Part shown: positions 17,521 to 31,709 of the stretch, one piece after another
Position numbering within the stretch: position 1 is the first letter of the stretch
How the letters are laid out: the number at the start of each line of letters is the position of its first letter
DNA from: Microbacterium sp. GCS4
GTDB lineage: Bacteria; Actinomycetota; Actinomycetes; Actinomycetales; Microbacteriaceae
Length of the DNA stretch: 64,000 nt
Direction of reading: 5' to 3'
Assembly (NCBI RefSeq): GCF_001262495.1
Contig: NZ_LGYE01000001.1
Span: forward strand, 930,001-994,000
The notes under the pieces: model-generated
Databases searched by the model: none
What the model was told of the DNA's origin: nothing
Seen by the model: the letters and a program-made list of their open reading frames with translations, nothing else
Position numbers and translations under genes: made by a program

Positions 17521-17577
17521 CGTACAAGCGTACGGGAGGCCTCGACGCGGATGCTCCGAGAACTCCCGCGCGGCGGC

Positions 17578-18129
17578 TCAGCGCGGGGCGACGGCGGTGT
17601 CGCTGAGGCCGGCCGAGGTGAGGCTGCGCAGCAGCTGCGGCATCCAGTCCGTCGGCGTCTCCTCGAGCGTGTCGCTCACCGGCCCCTGCTCCTGCGGCAG
17701 CGCGGCAGGATCGAGGTCGTTGTCGACGAGGAACACGACCTCGCCGGGTTTGACGTAGTAGAGACGCTCGCGCGCCTGGGTGGTGATGTACGCCGGGTCC
17801 TCCCAGCGCTCGCGCTCCTTCTCGAGCGCCGTGATCTGCTCTTCGGACACCTGGATCGACTGCTCGAGTGCGGCGATCTTCTGCCGCTGGTCGATGTACG
17901 TGCCGAGGGTCGGCACGAGCACCCAGGCGCCGAGCACCACGAGCGAGAGCATGATGACGGAGAACGCCGAGAGGCGGATGCCGGACGCCCATTCGCGCAC
18001 GTCCACCCGGCGTTCGCTCGCGTCTGCGCGCGTGCGAGGCGATCTCGCCGTCCGCGCCGCGGCCGGGGCGGTCTCCGTCGGACGGCTTCCGCGCGGAGAC
18101 GCCGAAGGAGGAGCCGGTCGTCGTGCCAC
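17578..18129 (-). CDS. ftsB: FtsB/DivIC family septum formation initiator
   Basis: This 183-residue bitopic protein (GTG start) has a disordered basic N-terminus (about 1-45), one membrane helix (about 53-75) and an extracytoplasmic coiled coil (about 80-115, IDQRQKIAALEQSIQVSEEQITALEKERERW). The family signature DPAYITTQARERLYYVKPGE follows. FtsB/DivIC proteins join FtsL and FtsQ in the divisome and signal for septal synthesis. A C-terminal extension of about 50 residues rich in acidic residues and Pro is longer than in E. coli FtsB but usual in actinobacteria. The gene lies between eno and DUF501. Confidence 0.92.
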   Translation of the reverse strand: MARRPAPPSASPRGSRPTETAPAAARTARSPRTRADASERRVDVREWASGIRLSAFSVIMLSLVVLGAWVLVPTLGTYIDQRQKIAALEQSIQVSEEQITALEKERERWEDPAYITTQARERLYYVKPGEVVFLVDNDLDPAALPQEQGPVSDTLEETPTDWMPQLLRSLTSAGLSDTAVAPR

Positions 18130-18184
18130 GGCTCCTCCTCCGGGTTCAGACCTCAGGGGTCCGGTGAATCGTCGTCAGCTGCGC

Positions 18185-19480
<1,296 letters not shown>

Positions 19481-19564
19481 TCAGAGAGAAGGGTGTGTGG
19501 AGCGTCGTCGATCCGCGCCCAGTCTAGCCCGCCGAGAGTCGACGCCCGAGGCGGGATCGTCGGC

Positions 19565-20224
19565 TCACACGACGACCGCGATCGCGACGCCGTCCCAGCC
19601 CTTGATGCCCACGGTCTGCAATGCGGTCGCGTCGAAGCGGGGGTCCTCGCCCAGCATCCGCAGTCCGTCCCGGGTGCCGACGACCTTCGGATCGGTCGAG
19701 TCCTCGCGTACGATCTCGCCCTCGCGGCCGATGTTGTCGAGCACGATCACGGTGCCGGGGTGCCCGAGCTTCGCGGCCCAGTCGAGGTAGATCGTATTGG
19801 ACTCCTTGTCGGCGTCGATGAACACGAGATCGAAGCCGCCGACGAGCGTCGGCAGCACGTCAGCACCCCGCCCGATGCGGATGTCGACGCGGTCGCCCAC
19901 GCCCGCCGCGTCGATGCTGGCGCGTGCGACGGCGGCGTTGTCGGCCTCCGCCTCGACGGTCACGACCCGCCCGTCCGCCCCGACGGCCCGTGCGAGCCAG
20001 ATCGTGGAGTAGCCGCCCAGCGTGCCGATCTCGAGCACGCGCCGCGCGCCGCTGATGCGGGCGAGCAGGTGCAGCAGCTTGCCGCCGACCGGGGCGACCT
20101 CGATCTCGGGCAGACCGGCCTGGCGCTGTGCGGCCAGGGCTGCCTCGAGGTCCGGGTCGTGGCCGACCAGCACGTCGGCGAGGTAGGCGTCGGCGTTCGA
20201 CCAGGCTGCGGGCGTGGAGTCCAT
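19565..20224 (-). CDS. Class I SAM-dependent O-methyltransferase (family 3)
   Basis: This 219-residue protein matches O-methyltransferase family 3, related to catechol and caffeoyl-CoA O-methyltransferases. The SAM loop is RVLEIGTLGGYSTIWLA, the acidic ribose contact is VVTVEAE, and the metal/substrate Asp motifs are DLVFIDADKES and VIVLDNIGREG. ATG 20224 is used because it gives the standard family length; upstream extension overlaps the neighbouring promoter. The methyl acceptor is unknown. Actinobacterial homologues such as Rv1220c are common single-copy genes. Confidence 0.92.
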   Translation of the reverse strand: MDSTPAAWSNADAYLADVLVGHDPDLEAALAAQRQAGLPEIEVAPVGGKLLHLLARISGARRVLEIGTLGGYSTIWLARAVGADGRVVTVEAEADNAAVARASIDAAGVGDRVDIRIGRGADVLPTLVGGFDLVFIDADKESNTIYLDWAAKLGHPGTVIVLDNIGREGEIVREDSTDPKVVGTRDGLRMLGEDPRFDATALQTVGIKGWDGVAIAVVV

Positions 20225-20255
20225 GCCCTCAGCCAACCCCGCGCGCCGGCCGGGG

Positions 20256-21206
20256 TCAAGGGGCGGCAGGCGGGGATGCCGGAGTGTCCGCTTTCGGGGT
20301 CGCCACGCCGAGCTCGGGCTGCCGTCGGAACTGCCCCGTGACGAGCAGCGCCGCGATGACCACGGCCGCAGCGATCCACCCCGCGACGCCGAGCGGCCCG
20401 GCCAGGGCCTGGTCCGGCTGTCCGGCGGCGAAGATGAGGACCAGCCCCGCTGCGGCATTCAGCGACCCGTGGGCGACGACCGCCGGCCAGATCGATGCCG
20501 ATCGCAGGCGCAGCCAGCCGAGCAGCACGCCCCAGGCCACGCAGCCGACCGTCATGAACAGCACGCCGGAGGCGTCGGTGCGGCCGAAGTTGTACCCGAG
20601 CAGGATCACCGGGCTGTGCCAGAGCCCCCAGATCACGCCGCTGAGGAGCAGGGTCGGCCACGTGCCGAGCGGCCGGAGCGCCGTCAGCAGCCACCCGCGC
20701 CATCCGAGTTCCTCACCGAGGGCCGGGATGCTGTTCAGAAGCGCGCCCAGCGGGAGGAAGGCGAGCTGTGAGAACACGATGACGCCGACGGGAGGCATCG
20801 GCGTCCCGGGCGGCAGCGCCTGCTCGAGCTGCGCCGAGAGCGCCGCGAACGTGAAGTCCAGCTGCACGAAGCCGAGTGCGACGGCGATGAGGATGCCGAG
20901 GACGACCACGACCGGAGGACCGAGCCAGCCGACCAGCAGGAGCCCGATCACCCTCTTCGCGGGCCGCAGCGGCCAGAGGCCGAGGAACCGCAGCCGCGCA
21001 CCTCGCGCGGGGTACCCGAGCGCGAACGTCACGATGAGCGCGGCGACGGCGGGGGTCAGCATCATCGCGACGAGGATCAGCGGGGCCAGCGGCTCGGCGA
21101 GCCCGTCGCCGAGCCACAGCGGGAGCGCCACGAGCCAGGCGAGCCCGCACGCGAGAACCACGAAGGCGATGACGGCCGGCCAGCGGACCCGGTCCTGCAC
21201 GGTCAC
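20256..21206 (-). CDS. CPBP intramembrane glutamic endopeptidase
   Basis: This 316-residue membrane protein carries the three CPBP (Abi/CAAX protease) motifs: EExxxR as GEELGWRGWL, FxxxH as WGLWHSP, and HxxxN as VVAHGSLNA. The active-site Glu and His lie in the membrane. Its GTG overlaps the stop of the upstream DUF1648 gene, placing it third in the GntR-DUF1648-CPBP operon. Related proteins process prenylated peptides or act in bacteriocin immunity; here, being controlled with a GntR regulator, it could respond to envelope stress, which is an inference. Confidence 0.92.
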   Translation of the reverse strand: MTVQDRVRWPAVIAFVVLACGLAWLVALPLWLGDGLAEPLAPLILVAMMLTPAVAALIVTFALGYPARGARLRFLGLWPLRPAKRVIGLLLVGWLGPPVVVVLGILIAVALGFVQLDFTFAALSAQLEQALPPGTPMPPVGVIVFSQLAFLPLGALLNSIPALGEELGWRGWLLTALRPLGTWPTLLLSGVIWGLWHSPVILLGYNFGRTDASGVLFMTVGCVAWGVLLGWLRLRSASIWPAVVAHGSLNAAAGLVLIFAAGQPDQALAGPLGVAGWIAAAVVIAALLVTGQFRRQPELGVATPKADTPASPPAAP

Positions 21207-22255
21207 GATGTTGCCTCCCCCGCGCTCGGGGCCGGACGCTCCGAGCGGCGATCGACATAGGTCTGCAGGAGCGCGGCGGCGTCCTCCGCACCGTCGATCG
21301 TGACGAGGAAGGGCTTGCGGTCACGACGGGACACCTCGACGGCCGGCCCGCGACGCGTGACGATCCCCGTGCGGCCGTCGACGGAGATCCGCCACCCCCA
21401 CCCGCCGAACTCGCCGAACGGCGACACGTCGATCGCACGCGCGCTCACGACCTCGTCGATGGGGATCCGCATGCGCGGGCGTCCCAAGAGGGAGCGAGCG
21501 GTGAAGCCCTCGGGCGTGACGCTCACGCGATACGAGGCCGTGGCCGCGAGAGCGAGGGCGACGACGACCGCGACCACGGCGACGATCCATCCTCCGGCGA
21601 CCCCGGCACTGAGCATGACGGCGGCGGGCGCGACCATCCCGGCGAGCACGAGACCGAGGAAGATCAGCACCCCGCGGGGCATGGTGGCGCTCGCGAGCCA
21701 GACGACACGCTCGTTCGCGGTGACGTTCAGGTCGCGCCTCGCCGTCAGAGCCTCCCCGTCGGGAGCGCGGTACTTCGGCTGCACCAGCCAGGCGAGAGCG
21801 CCGACGAGGAGCAGTCCCGCGAGGGCGATGCCGAGGACACCGCCGATACCGGGGATATCCGCTCCCGGTGCGAGGTCGCGCTGGATCCACAGCGAGCCGA
21901 GGCTCGTCGTCGCGGCGAACACCGACATGCCCGCGGCGAGCGCCCCCATCAGCCGAGCGGCGCCACCCCACTGCCCCCGTGCCGCGACCAGGGTCGTCAC
22001 GTCCATGAGCAGCGGGACTCCGAGACCGACGCCGAGCAGCAGCCACAGATACAGGGATGCCGGGCCGAACCCGTCGGCACCCTCGAGGCCCCAGTGCGTC
22101 GCGACCTCCGCGGGGAAGGCGGGGAGCCACCCCGCGAGCACGATCGCGGCCACCGTCGTGATGACGAGGGGGACGGCGAGCGCGACCACGAGGAAGAGCA
22201 GTCGAGCGCGTCGCAGCGAGCTCGATGGGCGGGTTCGGGGGCTGGTGGTCGTCAT
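21203..22255 (-). CDS. DUF1648 multi-span membrane protein
   Basis: ATG 22255 overlaps the stop of the GntR gene (ATGA). The 350-residue product starts with a helix (about 20-42) followed by the DUF1648 signature PAEVATHWGLEGADGFGP, then several more membrane helices. The C-terminal 100 residues form a soluble PH-like region (SVTPEGFTARSLLGRPRMRIPIDEVVSARAIDVSPFGEFGGWGWRI). This arrangement resembles DUF1648/SdpI-type membrane proteins joined to a PH-like domain. Its function is not known; being sandwiched between a YtrA-type GntR regulator and a CPBP protease suggests an envelope-stress or antimicrobial-response module. Confidence 0.87.
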   Translation of the reverse strand: MTTTSPRTRPSSSLRRARLLFLVVALAVPLVITTVAAIVLAGWLPAFPAEVATHWGLEGADGFGPASLYLWLLLGVGLGVPLLMDVTTLVAARGQWGGAARLMGALAAGMSVFAATTSLGSLWIQRDLAPGADIPGIGGVLGIALAGLLLVGALAWLVQPKYRAPDGEALTARRDLNVTANERVVWLASATMPRGVLIFLGLVLAGMVAPAAVMLSAGVAGGWIVAVVAVVVALALAATASYRVSVTPEGFTARSLLGRPRMRIPIDEVVSARAIDVSPFGEFGGWGWRISVDGRTGIVTRRGPAVEVSRRDRKPFLVTIDGAEDAAALLQTYVDRRSERPAPSAGEATS

Positions 22256-22686
22256 GGCTGTGCCTCCTCGGTGTTCTGCGTGGATGTCGCGGTGCGCGCT
22301 CTCGACGGATCGTCCCGCGCGGGGTGGTCGGGTCGCCCGGCGGCGTGGGCGCGGATGATCCCGGCGAGGATCTCGGCGGACACGCCCATCTGCGCGGCGC
22401 GACCCACCAGATCGTCGATCTCGTGGGCGAGGTCGGCCAGCGGCGCAGCGGCCGCCGAGATCACGGCCCCTCGCCCACGCCGGAGGTCGATGAGCCCCTC
22501 GTCGCGCAACCGCTGATACGCGTGCAGCACCGTGTGCTGGTTGATCCGCAGCGCCGTGGCGACCTCTCGAGCGGCGGGCAGCCGGTCGCCGGGAGCGAGC
22601 ACGCCGGCGAGGAGATCGGCGCGGATCGATGCGGCGACCTGGTCGTACAGCGGCCGCGCACTGTCGGGGTCGACTCTGATCAGCAT
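22252..22686 (-). CDS. GntR family regulator, YtrA subfamily
   Basis: This 144-residue protein has an N-terminal GntR winged helix (PLYDQVAASIRADLLAGVLAPGDRLPAAREVATALRINQHTVLHAYQRLRDEGLIDLRRGRGAVI) and only a short helical C-terminus, typical of the YtrA subfamily, whose members usually repress the transporter or membrane genes downstream. ATG 22686 is preferred over GTG 22695 because AGGTGG sits at a suitable distance. It is the first gene of a three-gene overlapping operon, and its promoter contains an AT-rich symmetric element that is a good autoregulatory site. Confidence 0.9.
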   Translation of the reverse strand: MLIRVDPDSARPLYDQVAASIRADLLAGVLAPGDRLPAAREVATALRINQHTVLHAYQRLRDEGLIDLRRGRGAVISAAAAPLADLAHEIDDLVGRAAQMGVSAEILAGIIRAHAAGRPDHPARDDPSRARTATSTQNTEEAQP

Positions 22687-22705
22687 CCGTATCACCCACC
22701 TGTTC

Positions 22706-22742
22706 GCTAGTAATTCTATGATAACTATAACAACTGTGACAA
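22706..22742 (-). promoter_or_regulatory. Promoter and probable operator of the GntR operon
   Basis: On the minus strand there is TTGTCA (22742-22737), an 18-bp spacer and TAGAAT (22718-22713). The spacer contains TATAGTTATCATA, whose ends are inverted. The segment is strikingly AT-rich for this genome. The start site would be about 20 nt before the GntR ATG. Confidence 0.7.
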
Positions 22743-22790
22743 CCTCCAGAGGAATTCCGCCGCGGGATAACGGCGTTCCACACTGACCTC

Positions 22791-23261
22791 ATGCGCATCA
22801 CACCTCGCCGCCTCGCGATCGGCATGAGCCTCTGGGCCCCGAATCTCTTCAGCGGCATCCGCATCCGTCGCTTCAGCGAGGACTGGACGCACGCTACGGT
22901 CGAGCTGCACGTCAACGCGTTCACGCGCAACTACGTGGGGACCGCGTTCGGCGGATCGATGTCGGCCATGACCGACCCGTACTTCTTCATGCTCGTGATG
23001 CACCAGCTCGGACGCGACCACGTCGTCTGGGACACCCGCGGCGAGATCGAGTTCCTCAAGCCCGGCCGAGGTGTGCTCACGGCGGAGTTCGACGTGCCGC
23101 GGGAGAAGGCGGAGGAGCTGCGCGAGCGCGCTCGCGGCGGTGCCAAGGTGCTCGAGTGGTTCGAGACCGAGATCACCGATGAGCAGGGCGACGTCGTGGC
23201 ACGGGTACGCCGCGAGGTCTATGTGCGCGAGAAGAAGCGCGTCACCGCGGAGCGCGGCTGA
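22791..23261 (+). CDS. DUF4442 hotdog-fold protein
   Basis: This 156-residue protein belongs to the DUF4442 thioesterase-like hotdog family. The central helix and following strand NYVGTAFGGSMSAMTDPYFFMLVMHQLG correspond to the hotdog helix, and WDTRGEIEFLKPGRGVLTAEFDVP to the long strands. Catalysis on an acyl thioester is inferred from the fold, and no substrate can be named. It is transcribed divergently from the GntR operon, so the shared 104-bp region could couple them. Confidence 0.85.
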   Translation: MRITPRRLAIGMSLWAPNLFSGIRIRRFSEDWTHATVELHVNAFTRNYVGTAFGGSMSAMTDPYFFMLVMHQLGRDHVVWDTRGEIEFLKPGRGVLTAEFDVPREKAEELRERARGGAKVLEWFETEITDEQGDVVARVRREVYVREKKRVTAERG

Positions 23262-23317
23262 GAACCCGGCGACGGACCCGATACCGGCCGTTCACCCGTG
23301 CGTGCCACGATGGCGGG

Positions 23318-24574
23318 ATGCCCCTCGCCCGCCGCCTGACTCTGGGAGACGCCGTCGCCATCGGTCTCGGATCCATGGTCGGCGCGGGGGTGTTCGCCGT
23401 GTGGGCACCTGCGATCGGCGTCGCCGGCAGCGGCATCCTTGTCGCCCTCGCCATCGCCGCCCTCGTCGCGTACTGCAATGCGACGGCGTCGGCGCAGCTC
23501 GCCGCGGCGCACCCCGTCGCCGGCGGCACCTACGCGTACGCCCGCGCCGAGATCGGACCGTGGTGGGGCTTCGTCGCCGGCTGGAGCTTCGTGATCGGCA
23601 AGATCGCGAGCTGCGCGGCGATGGCGATGACGTTCGCCGCCTACGCCGCCCCCGAGAGCTGGCGCGTCCCGGTGTCCGTTGCCGCGGTCGCCGCGCTCAC
23701 GGTCGTGAACTGCTTCGGGATCACCCGGACGGCGCTGCTCACGCGCATCCTCGTGGCCTGCGCGCTGCTCGGACTCGCGGTGGTCGTCGCATTCGGTCTG
23801 GGCTCGACCGCGATCGCCTCTCCCCCACCGCTCGAGGAGGCCACCGCGTACGGGGTCCTGCAGGGCGCGGGCCTGCTGTTCTTCGCGTTCGCCGGCTACG
23901 CGCGCATCGCGACCCTGGGCGAGGAGGTCGTGGATCCGGCGCGGACCATCCCTCGGGCCATCGTCCTCGCGCTCGGCGGCGCCGTGGCCGTCTATGCGCT
24001 CGTCGCCGTGACGGTCATCATGACCCTGGGAGCGGATGCCGCGACAAGCACTGCACCCCTCGTCGACGTGCTCACGGTCTCGGGCTGGCCCGCGCTCGCC
24101 CCGGTGGTGCGCATCGCCGCCGCGGCGGCCTCTCTCGGCGCCTTGCTCGCGCTGATCACCGGGATCGGGCGGACGACCCTCGCGATGGCGCGCGAGTCCG
24201 ACCTCCCCCGCGCGCTCGCTCGCATCGACGAGCGGTGGCAGGTGCCGCGACGAGCCGAGATCGCGATCGGGGTCGCCGTGATCGGAATCCTGCTCGTCGC
24301 CGACCTCCGCGATGCGATCGGCTTCTCGTCGCTCGGCGTGCTGCTGTACTACCTCGTCGCGAACGCGGCGGCCTTCCGACAGGATGCGGCCGCGCGGCGC
24401 TACCCTCGAGCGCTGCAGGTGGTGGGCGCGCTCGGATGCCTGCTGCTCGTGAACACCCTGCCCGTGCTGGCGTCGCTCGTCGGGACGGCGGTCGTTCTGA
24501 TCGGGGTCCTGTACCGGGCGATCCGACTGCGCATGGGGATCAGTCCGCCGTCGTCGGACGGCCGCGCCCGCTGA
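23318..24574 (+). CDS. APC superfamily amino acid permease
   Basis: This 418-residue transporter has twelve predicted helices and APC hallmarks: the unwound helix 1 GLGSMVGAGVFAVWAPA, helix 3 AGGTYAYARAEIGPWWGFVAGW and helix 6 LFFAFAGYARIATLGEEVVDPARTIPRAI. It should import or exchange an amino acid or amine with a proton or another amino acid. The substrate is not evident. Its last 35 bp overlap the 3' end of the convergent SGNH hydrolase gene. Confidence 0.9.
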   Translation: MPLARRLTLGDAVAIGLGSMVGAGVFAVWAPAIGVAGSGILVALAIAALVAYCNATASAQLAAAHPVAGGTYAYARAEIGPWWGFVAGWSFVIGKIASCAAMAMTFAAYAAPESWRVPVSVAAVAALTVVNCFGITRTALLTRILVACALLGLAVVVAFGLGSTAIASPPPLEEATAYGVLQGAGLLFFAFAGYARIATLGEEVVDPARTIPRAIVLALGGAVAVYALVAVTVIMTLGADAATSTAPLVDVLTVSGWPALAPVVRIAAAAASLGALLALITGIGRTTLAMARESDLPRALARIDERWQVPRRAEIAIGVAVIGILLVADLRDAIGFSSLGVLLYYLVANAAAFRQDAAARRYPRALQVVGALGCLLLVNTLPVLASLVGTAVVLIGVLYRAIRLRMGISPPSSDGRAR

Positions 24575-25355
24575 GCGCGATCTCCGCGGCGCGGAGCACC
24601 GCCGGCAGCAGCGCCTCGGCCGTGCGGCGATACCCGAGGGGGCTCGGGTGGAACCGGTCGAGGCTGAACATCGCCTCGGGATCGTCGAAGAACATCGGTC
24701 CGACGGCGCGACGCAGATCCACAGGGACGGCGCCAGCGTCGCGCGCGGTCCCGGTCTGCGCCTCCGCGAGACGACGGGACAGACTCGACACGAGCCGGCG
24801 CAGCGGCTGGGGAACCGGACGCAGCGCGCCCAGGTCGGGACACGTCCCGACGACGACCTCCGCGCCTCGGCCTCGCAGTTCGTCGATCGCCCGACGAAGG
24901 TGCCGGGTCGACGTCGACACCGGAAGCCGGTGGGTGACGTCGTTCCCGCCGACGACGATCACGGCGACGTCCGGTGCATAGTCGACGGGAAGCCCTGCGA
25001 GTTGATCGTCGAGGTCGGGCGACTCCGATCCGACCACCGCGATGGTGCGCAGGCGCACCGGCCGATGCAGACGACGTGCGAGGCCCTTGGCGAGGCGTCC
25101 GCCCAGCGTCTGCTTGCGTGTCTCGGCGCCCAGCCCCGCGGCGAGCGAATCACCGAGTACGAGGAGCTCGACCGGGTCGCCCTCGAGCCTCCGGCGCCAG
25201 ACCCGATCGGCGTCGATCGACTCCTCGCCGAGCGGCTTGCCGATGCGGCCGCGCGCGATCGCGGCCTGGCGTACGAGCACCGCACGGAGACCGCACACGA
25301 TCGCCACGGCGGCGACGCCGATGCCGACGGGGACGGCGAGGTACCGACGATGCAT
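24540..25355 (-). CDS. Membrane-anchored SGNH/GDSL hydrolase
   Basis: This 271-residue protein has an N-terminal membrane helix (about 7-27) and an SGNH esterase domain. Block I is LVLGDSLAAGLG (nucleophile Ser), block III is VIVVGGNDVTHR, and block V is DRFHPSPLGYRRTAEALLP with the Asp-His pair. The block II Gly region is near VVGSESPDLDDQL. Esterase or deacylase activity on a cell-envelope or lipid substrate is likely. The 3' end overlaps the convergent permease gene by 35 bp, with no room for a terminator between them. Confidence 0.9.
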   Translation of the reverse strand: MHRRYLAVPVGIGVAAVAIVCGLRAVLVRQAAIARGRIGKPLGEESIDADRVWRRRLEGDPVELLVLGDSLAAGLGAETRKQTLGGRLAKGLARRLHRPVRLRTIAVVGSESPDLDDQLAGLPVDYAPDVAVIVVGGNDVTHRLPVSTSTRHLRRAIDELRGRGAEVVVGTCPDLGALRPVPQPLRRLVSSLSRRLAEAQTGTARDAGAVPVDLRRAVGPMFFDDPEAMFSLDRFHPSPLGYRRTAEALLPAVLRAAEIALSGRGRPTTAD

Positions 25356-25437
25356 GCCTCGATTCGACCGGACGACCGTGAACGTCGCGTGAACGCATCC
25401 GCCGGGTGCTGCCGTCGCAGCTCAGGCAGGGATCCGG

Positions 25438-26715
25438 TCAGGACAGCGGCTTGAGCTCCAGCTCGGTCGCGCCCGCCCGCACGGCCGCGAACGACGTGTA
25501 GCCGTCGGCCGCCGAGCGCTCGAGCAGCGCCTTGAGGTTCTTGGGGCGCCGCTCCAGTCGCACGCGCGCGCCTCCGGCGATCAGGGACGCCTTGTGGCGC
25601 GCGAGCTCCGCGACCGGCACGTCGGCGTCGTGCACGAGCACGACCGCGCGCTCCTGGGCATCCGCTCCCGCGGTCACGAGGTCGACGAGGCGCTCGAAGC
25701 CGAGCGAGAACCCGACGGCGGCGACCTGCTGCCCGAGGAAGCGCCCGATCATGCCGTCGTAGCGACCTCCGCCACCGAGCGAGTACCCGACCGAGGGGTG
25801 GGCGAGTTCGAAGATCGTGCCCGTGTAGTACCCCATGCCGCGCACCAGGAACGGGTCGAACACGAGCGGAATGTCCGACGCGCTGCGCCCTGCGGCGACG
25901 GCGTCGCCGATGCCGACCAGGTGCCCCACGATCTCGTCGGGCACACCCTCGGGCAGGGCCGTGCGGATCTGCCGCTCGCCGTACGGGTTGTCCTCCAGGA
26001 CCTGGGGACGCCCGAGGAACCCCTCGAACGCGTCGACCGCCGAGGCCGCGGCTCCGCGCTCGCGCAGCTCGGTCGCCACGCCCTCTGGTCCGATCTTGTC
26101 GAGCTTGTCGATCGTGATGAGCACGCCGGGGCGCTCCTCCGCCGAGAAGCCGAAGCTGTCGAGCATCCAGTCGAGAACGCGCCGGTCGTTGATCCGCACG
26201 GTCGCCCCCTCTAGTCCCAACGCGTCCACCGCATCCAGCGAGGCGACCATGAGCTCGGCCTCGGCGCGCGCGGAGTCGTCGCCGATGATGTCGATGTCGC
26301 ACTGCACGAACTGCCGGTACCGGCCCTTCTGCGGGCGCTCCGCACGCCACACCGGCCCGATCTGGATCGCGCGGAACACTCCGGGCAGCTGGGCGCGGTT
26401 GCTGGCGTAGAAACGGGCGAGCGGCACGGTCAGGTCGTAGCGAAGACCCAGGTCGGCGAGCGCCGACTGGTCGTCCGCCGCGTCGCGGATCGTGTCGGCG
26501 TCGAGTCCCCGGCGCAGCACGTTGTAGGCGAGCTTCTCGTTGTCGCCGCCGATCCCCGCGTGCAGCCGCGAGTACTCCTCGAGCGCGGGCGTCTCGATCT
26601 CGTCGAAGCCGTGTGCGCGGTAGCGCTCGCGGATGACGGAGAGCACGCTCTCGCGGCGGGCCTTGTCGGCGGGGAGGATGTCGCGCATGCCGCGCGGCGG
26701 GTTCACAGTAGCCAC
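25438..26715 (-). CDS. hisS: Histidyl-tRNA synthetase
   Basis: This 425-residue class II synthetase charges tRNA-His. Motif 1 begins PPRGMRDILPADKARRE, motif 2 is PGVFRAIQIGPVWRAERPQKGRYRQFVQCDIDIIG, the histidine-specific loop is VRGMGYYTGTIFEL (RGLDYY in the common form) and motif 3 is VGFSLGFERL. The C-terminal anticodon domain ends at LELKPLS. GTG 26715 is chosen because GGAAGGA lies at good spacing; a longer frame upstream runs into mazG. It follows mazG with a 37-bp gap and is probably co-transcribed. Confidence 0.96.
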   Translation of the reverse strand: MATVNPPRGMRDILPADKARRESVLSVIRERYRAHGFDEIETPALEEYSRLHAGIGGDNEKLAYNVLRRGLDADTIRDAADDQSALADLGLRYDLTVPLARFYASNRAQLPGVFRAIQIGPVWRAERPQKGRYRQFVQCDIDIIGDDSARAEAELMVASLDAVDALGLEGATVRINDRRVLDWMLDSFGFSAEERPGVLITIDKLDKIGPEGVATELRERGAAASAVDAFEGFLGRPQVLEDNPYGERQIRTALPEGVPDEIVGHLVGIGDAVAAGRSASDIPLVFDPFLVRGMGYYTGTIFELAHPSVGYSLGGGGRYDGMIGRFLGQQVAAVGFSLGFERLVDLVTAGADAQERAVVLVHDADVPVAELARHKASLIAGGARVRLERRPKNLKALLERSAADGYTSFAAVRAGATELELKPLS

Positions 26716-26752
26716 GCCCCCATCCTTCCAGGTCGGAGGCGGATGCCGCGGC

Positions 26753-27397
26753 TCAGCCCGCCGCCTCCGCCGCCCGCACCTCGTCCTCGAGCGCCCGCAG
26801 ACGCTCCCGCAGCGCGCGCTCGGCGTCCCAGCCGTGCACCCTGGCCGTCGCGACGAGCGAGAGCAGAGCGTCGCCGAGCTCGGATTCGCCGCGCGGCCCG
26901 TCCGCCGGAACGACGTCGACCCCGGCTCCCGCCGCACGACCCTCGATCTTCTGCGCGAGGGCGAGCGCCGGCATCCCCCGCGGTATCCCGTCGAGAACGC
27001 TCTCCCTCGTGCGCTTCTCGGCCGCCTTCGCGGCGTTCCAGTGCACGAGCACTTCCTCGGGAGTGTTCGCGACCTCCCCTGCGAACACGTGCGGATGCCG
27101 GCGCACCATCTTCTCGGTGAGCGTCTCCGCCACGTCGTCGATGTCGAAGGGATCGTCCGGATCCTGGGCCGCGATCGCCGCGTGGAACAGCACCTGCCAC
27201 AGCAGGTCGCCGAGCTCCTCGCGCAGATCAGCGCGCGATCCGGTCTCGACCGCGTCGATGACCTCGTGCGACTCCTCGATCAGATAGGGCACGAGGTCGC
27301 GGTGCGTGATGCGCTGCGACCACACGCACCGCTCGCGCACCGCTCGCATGGTCTCGGCCGCCGCACGCAGCGGATCGGTGCGGGAGTGTTCGGTCAC
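26753..27397 (-). CDS. mazG: MazG nucleoside triphosphate pyrophosphohydrolase
   Basis: This 214-residue protein hydrolyses (d)NTPs to monophosphates and sanitises the nucleotide pool. The MazG four-helix Mg-binding motif is EESHEVIDAVETGSRADLREELGDLLWQVLFHA, with both the EExxE and ExxD pairs intact. The second half (VLVHWNAAKAAEKRTRESVLDGIPRGMPAL) is also typical. GTG 27397 has a GAGGAGC ribosome binding site. The protein is shorter than the 263-residue tandem-domain E. coli MazG and has one clear catalytic domain, which is common in actinobacteria. It is divergent from ppc and upstream of hisS. Confidence 0.93.
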   Translation of the reverse strand: MTEHSRTDPLRAAAETMRAVRERCVWSQRITHRDLVPYLIEESHEVIDAVETGSRADLREELGDLLWQVLFHAAIAAQDPDDPFDIDDVAETLTEKMVRRHPHVFAGEVANTPEEVLVHWNAAKAAEKRTRESVLDGIPRGMPALALAQKIEGRAAGAGVDVVPADGPRGESELGDALLSLVATARVHGWDAERALRERLRALEDEVRAAEAAG

Positions 27398-27484
27398 GTC
27401 TGCTCCTCGGTTCGCATCGACTCTCTCACGTCGCGCGGCGTCATGCGTGCAGGGCACCCCTCCCGAGCGGGATACTCTCGATGC

Positions 27485-31675
<4,191 letters not shown>

Positions 31676-31677
31676 GC

Positions 31678-31705
31678 AGGAGGGGGCGCGTCGGCGCCCC
31701 CTCCT
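31678..31705. terminator. Bidirectional terminator between gdhA and the permease gene
   Basis: A perfect 12-bp stem (aggagggggcgc / gcgccccctcct) with a GTCG loop lies between the convergent stops at 31675 and 31710. Confidence 0.9.
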
Positions 31706-31709
31706 CCCC

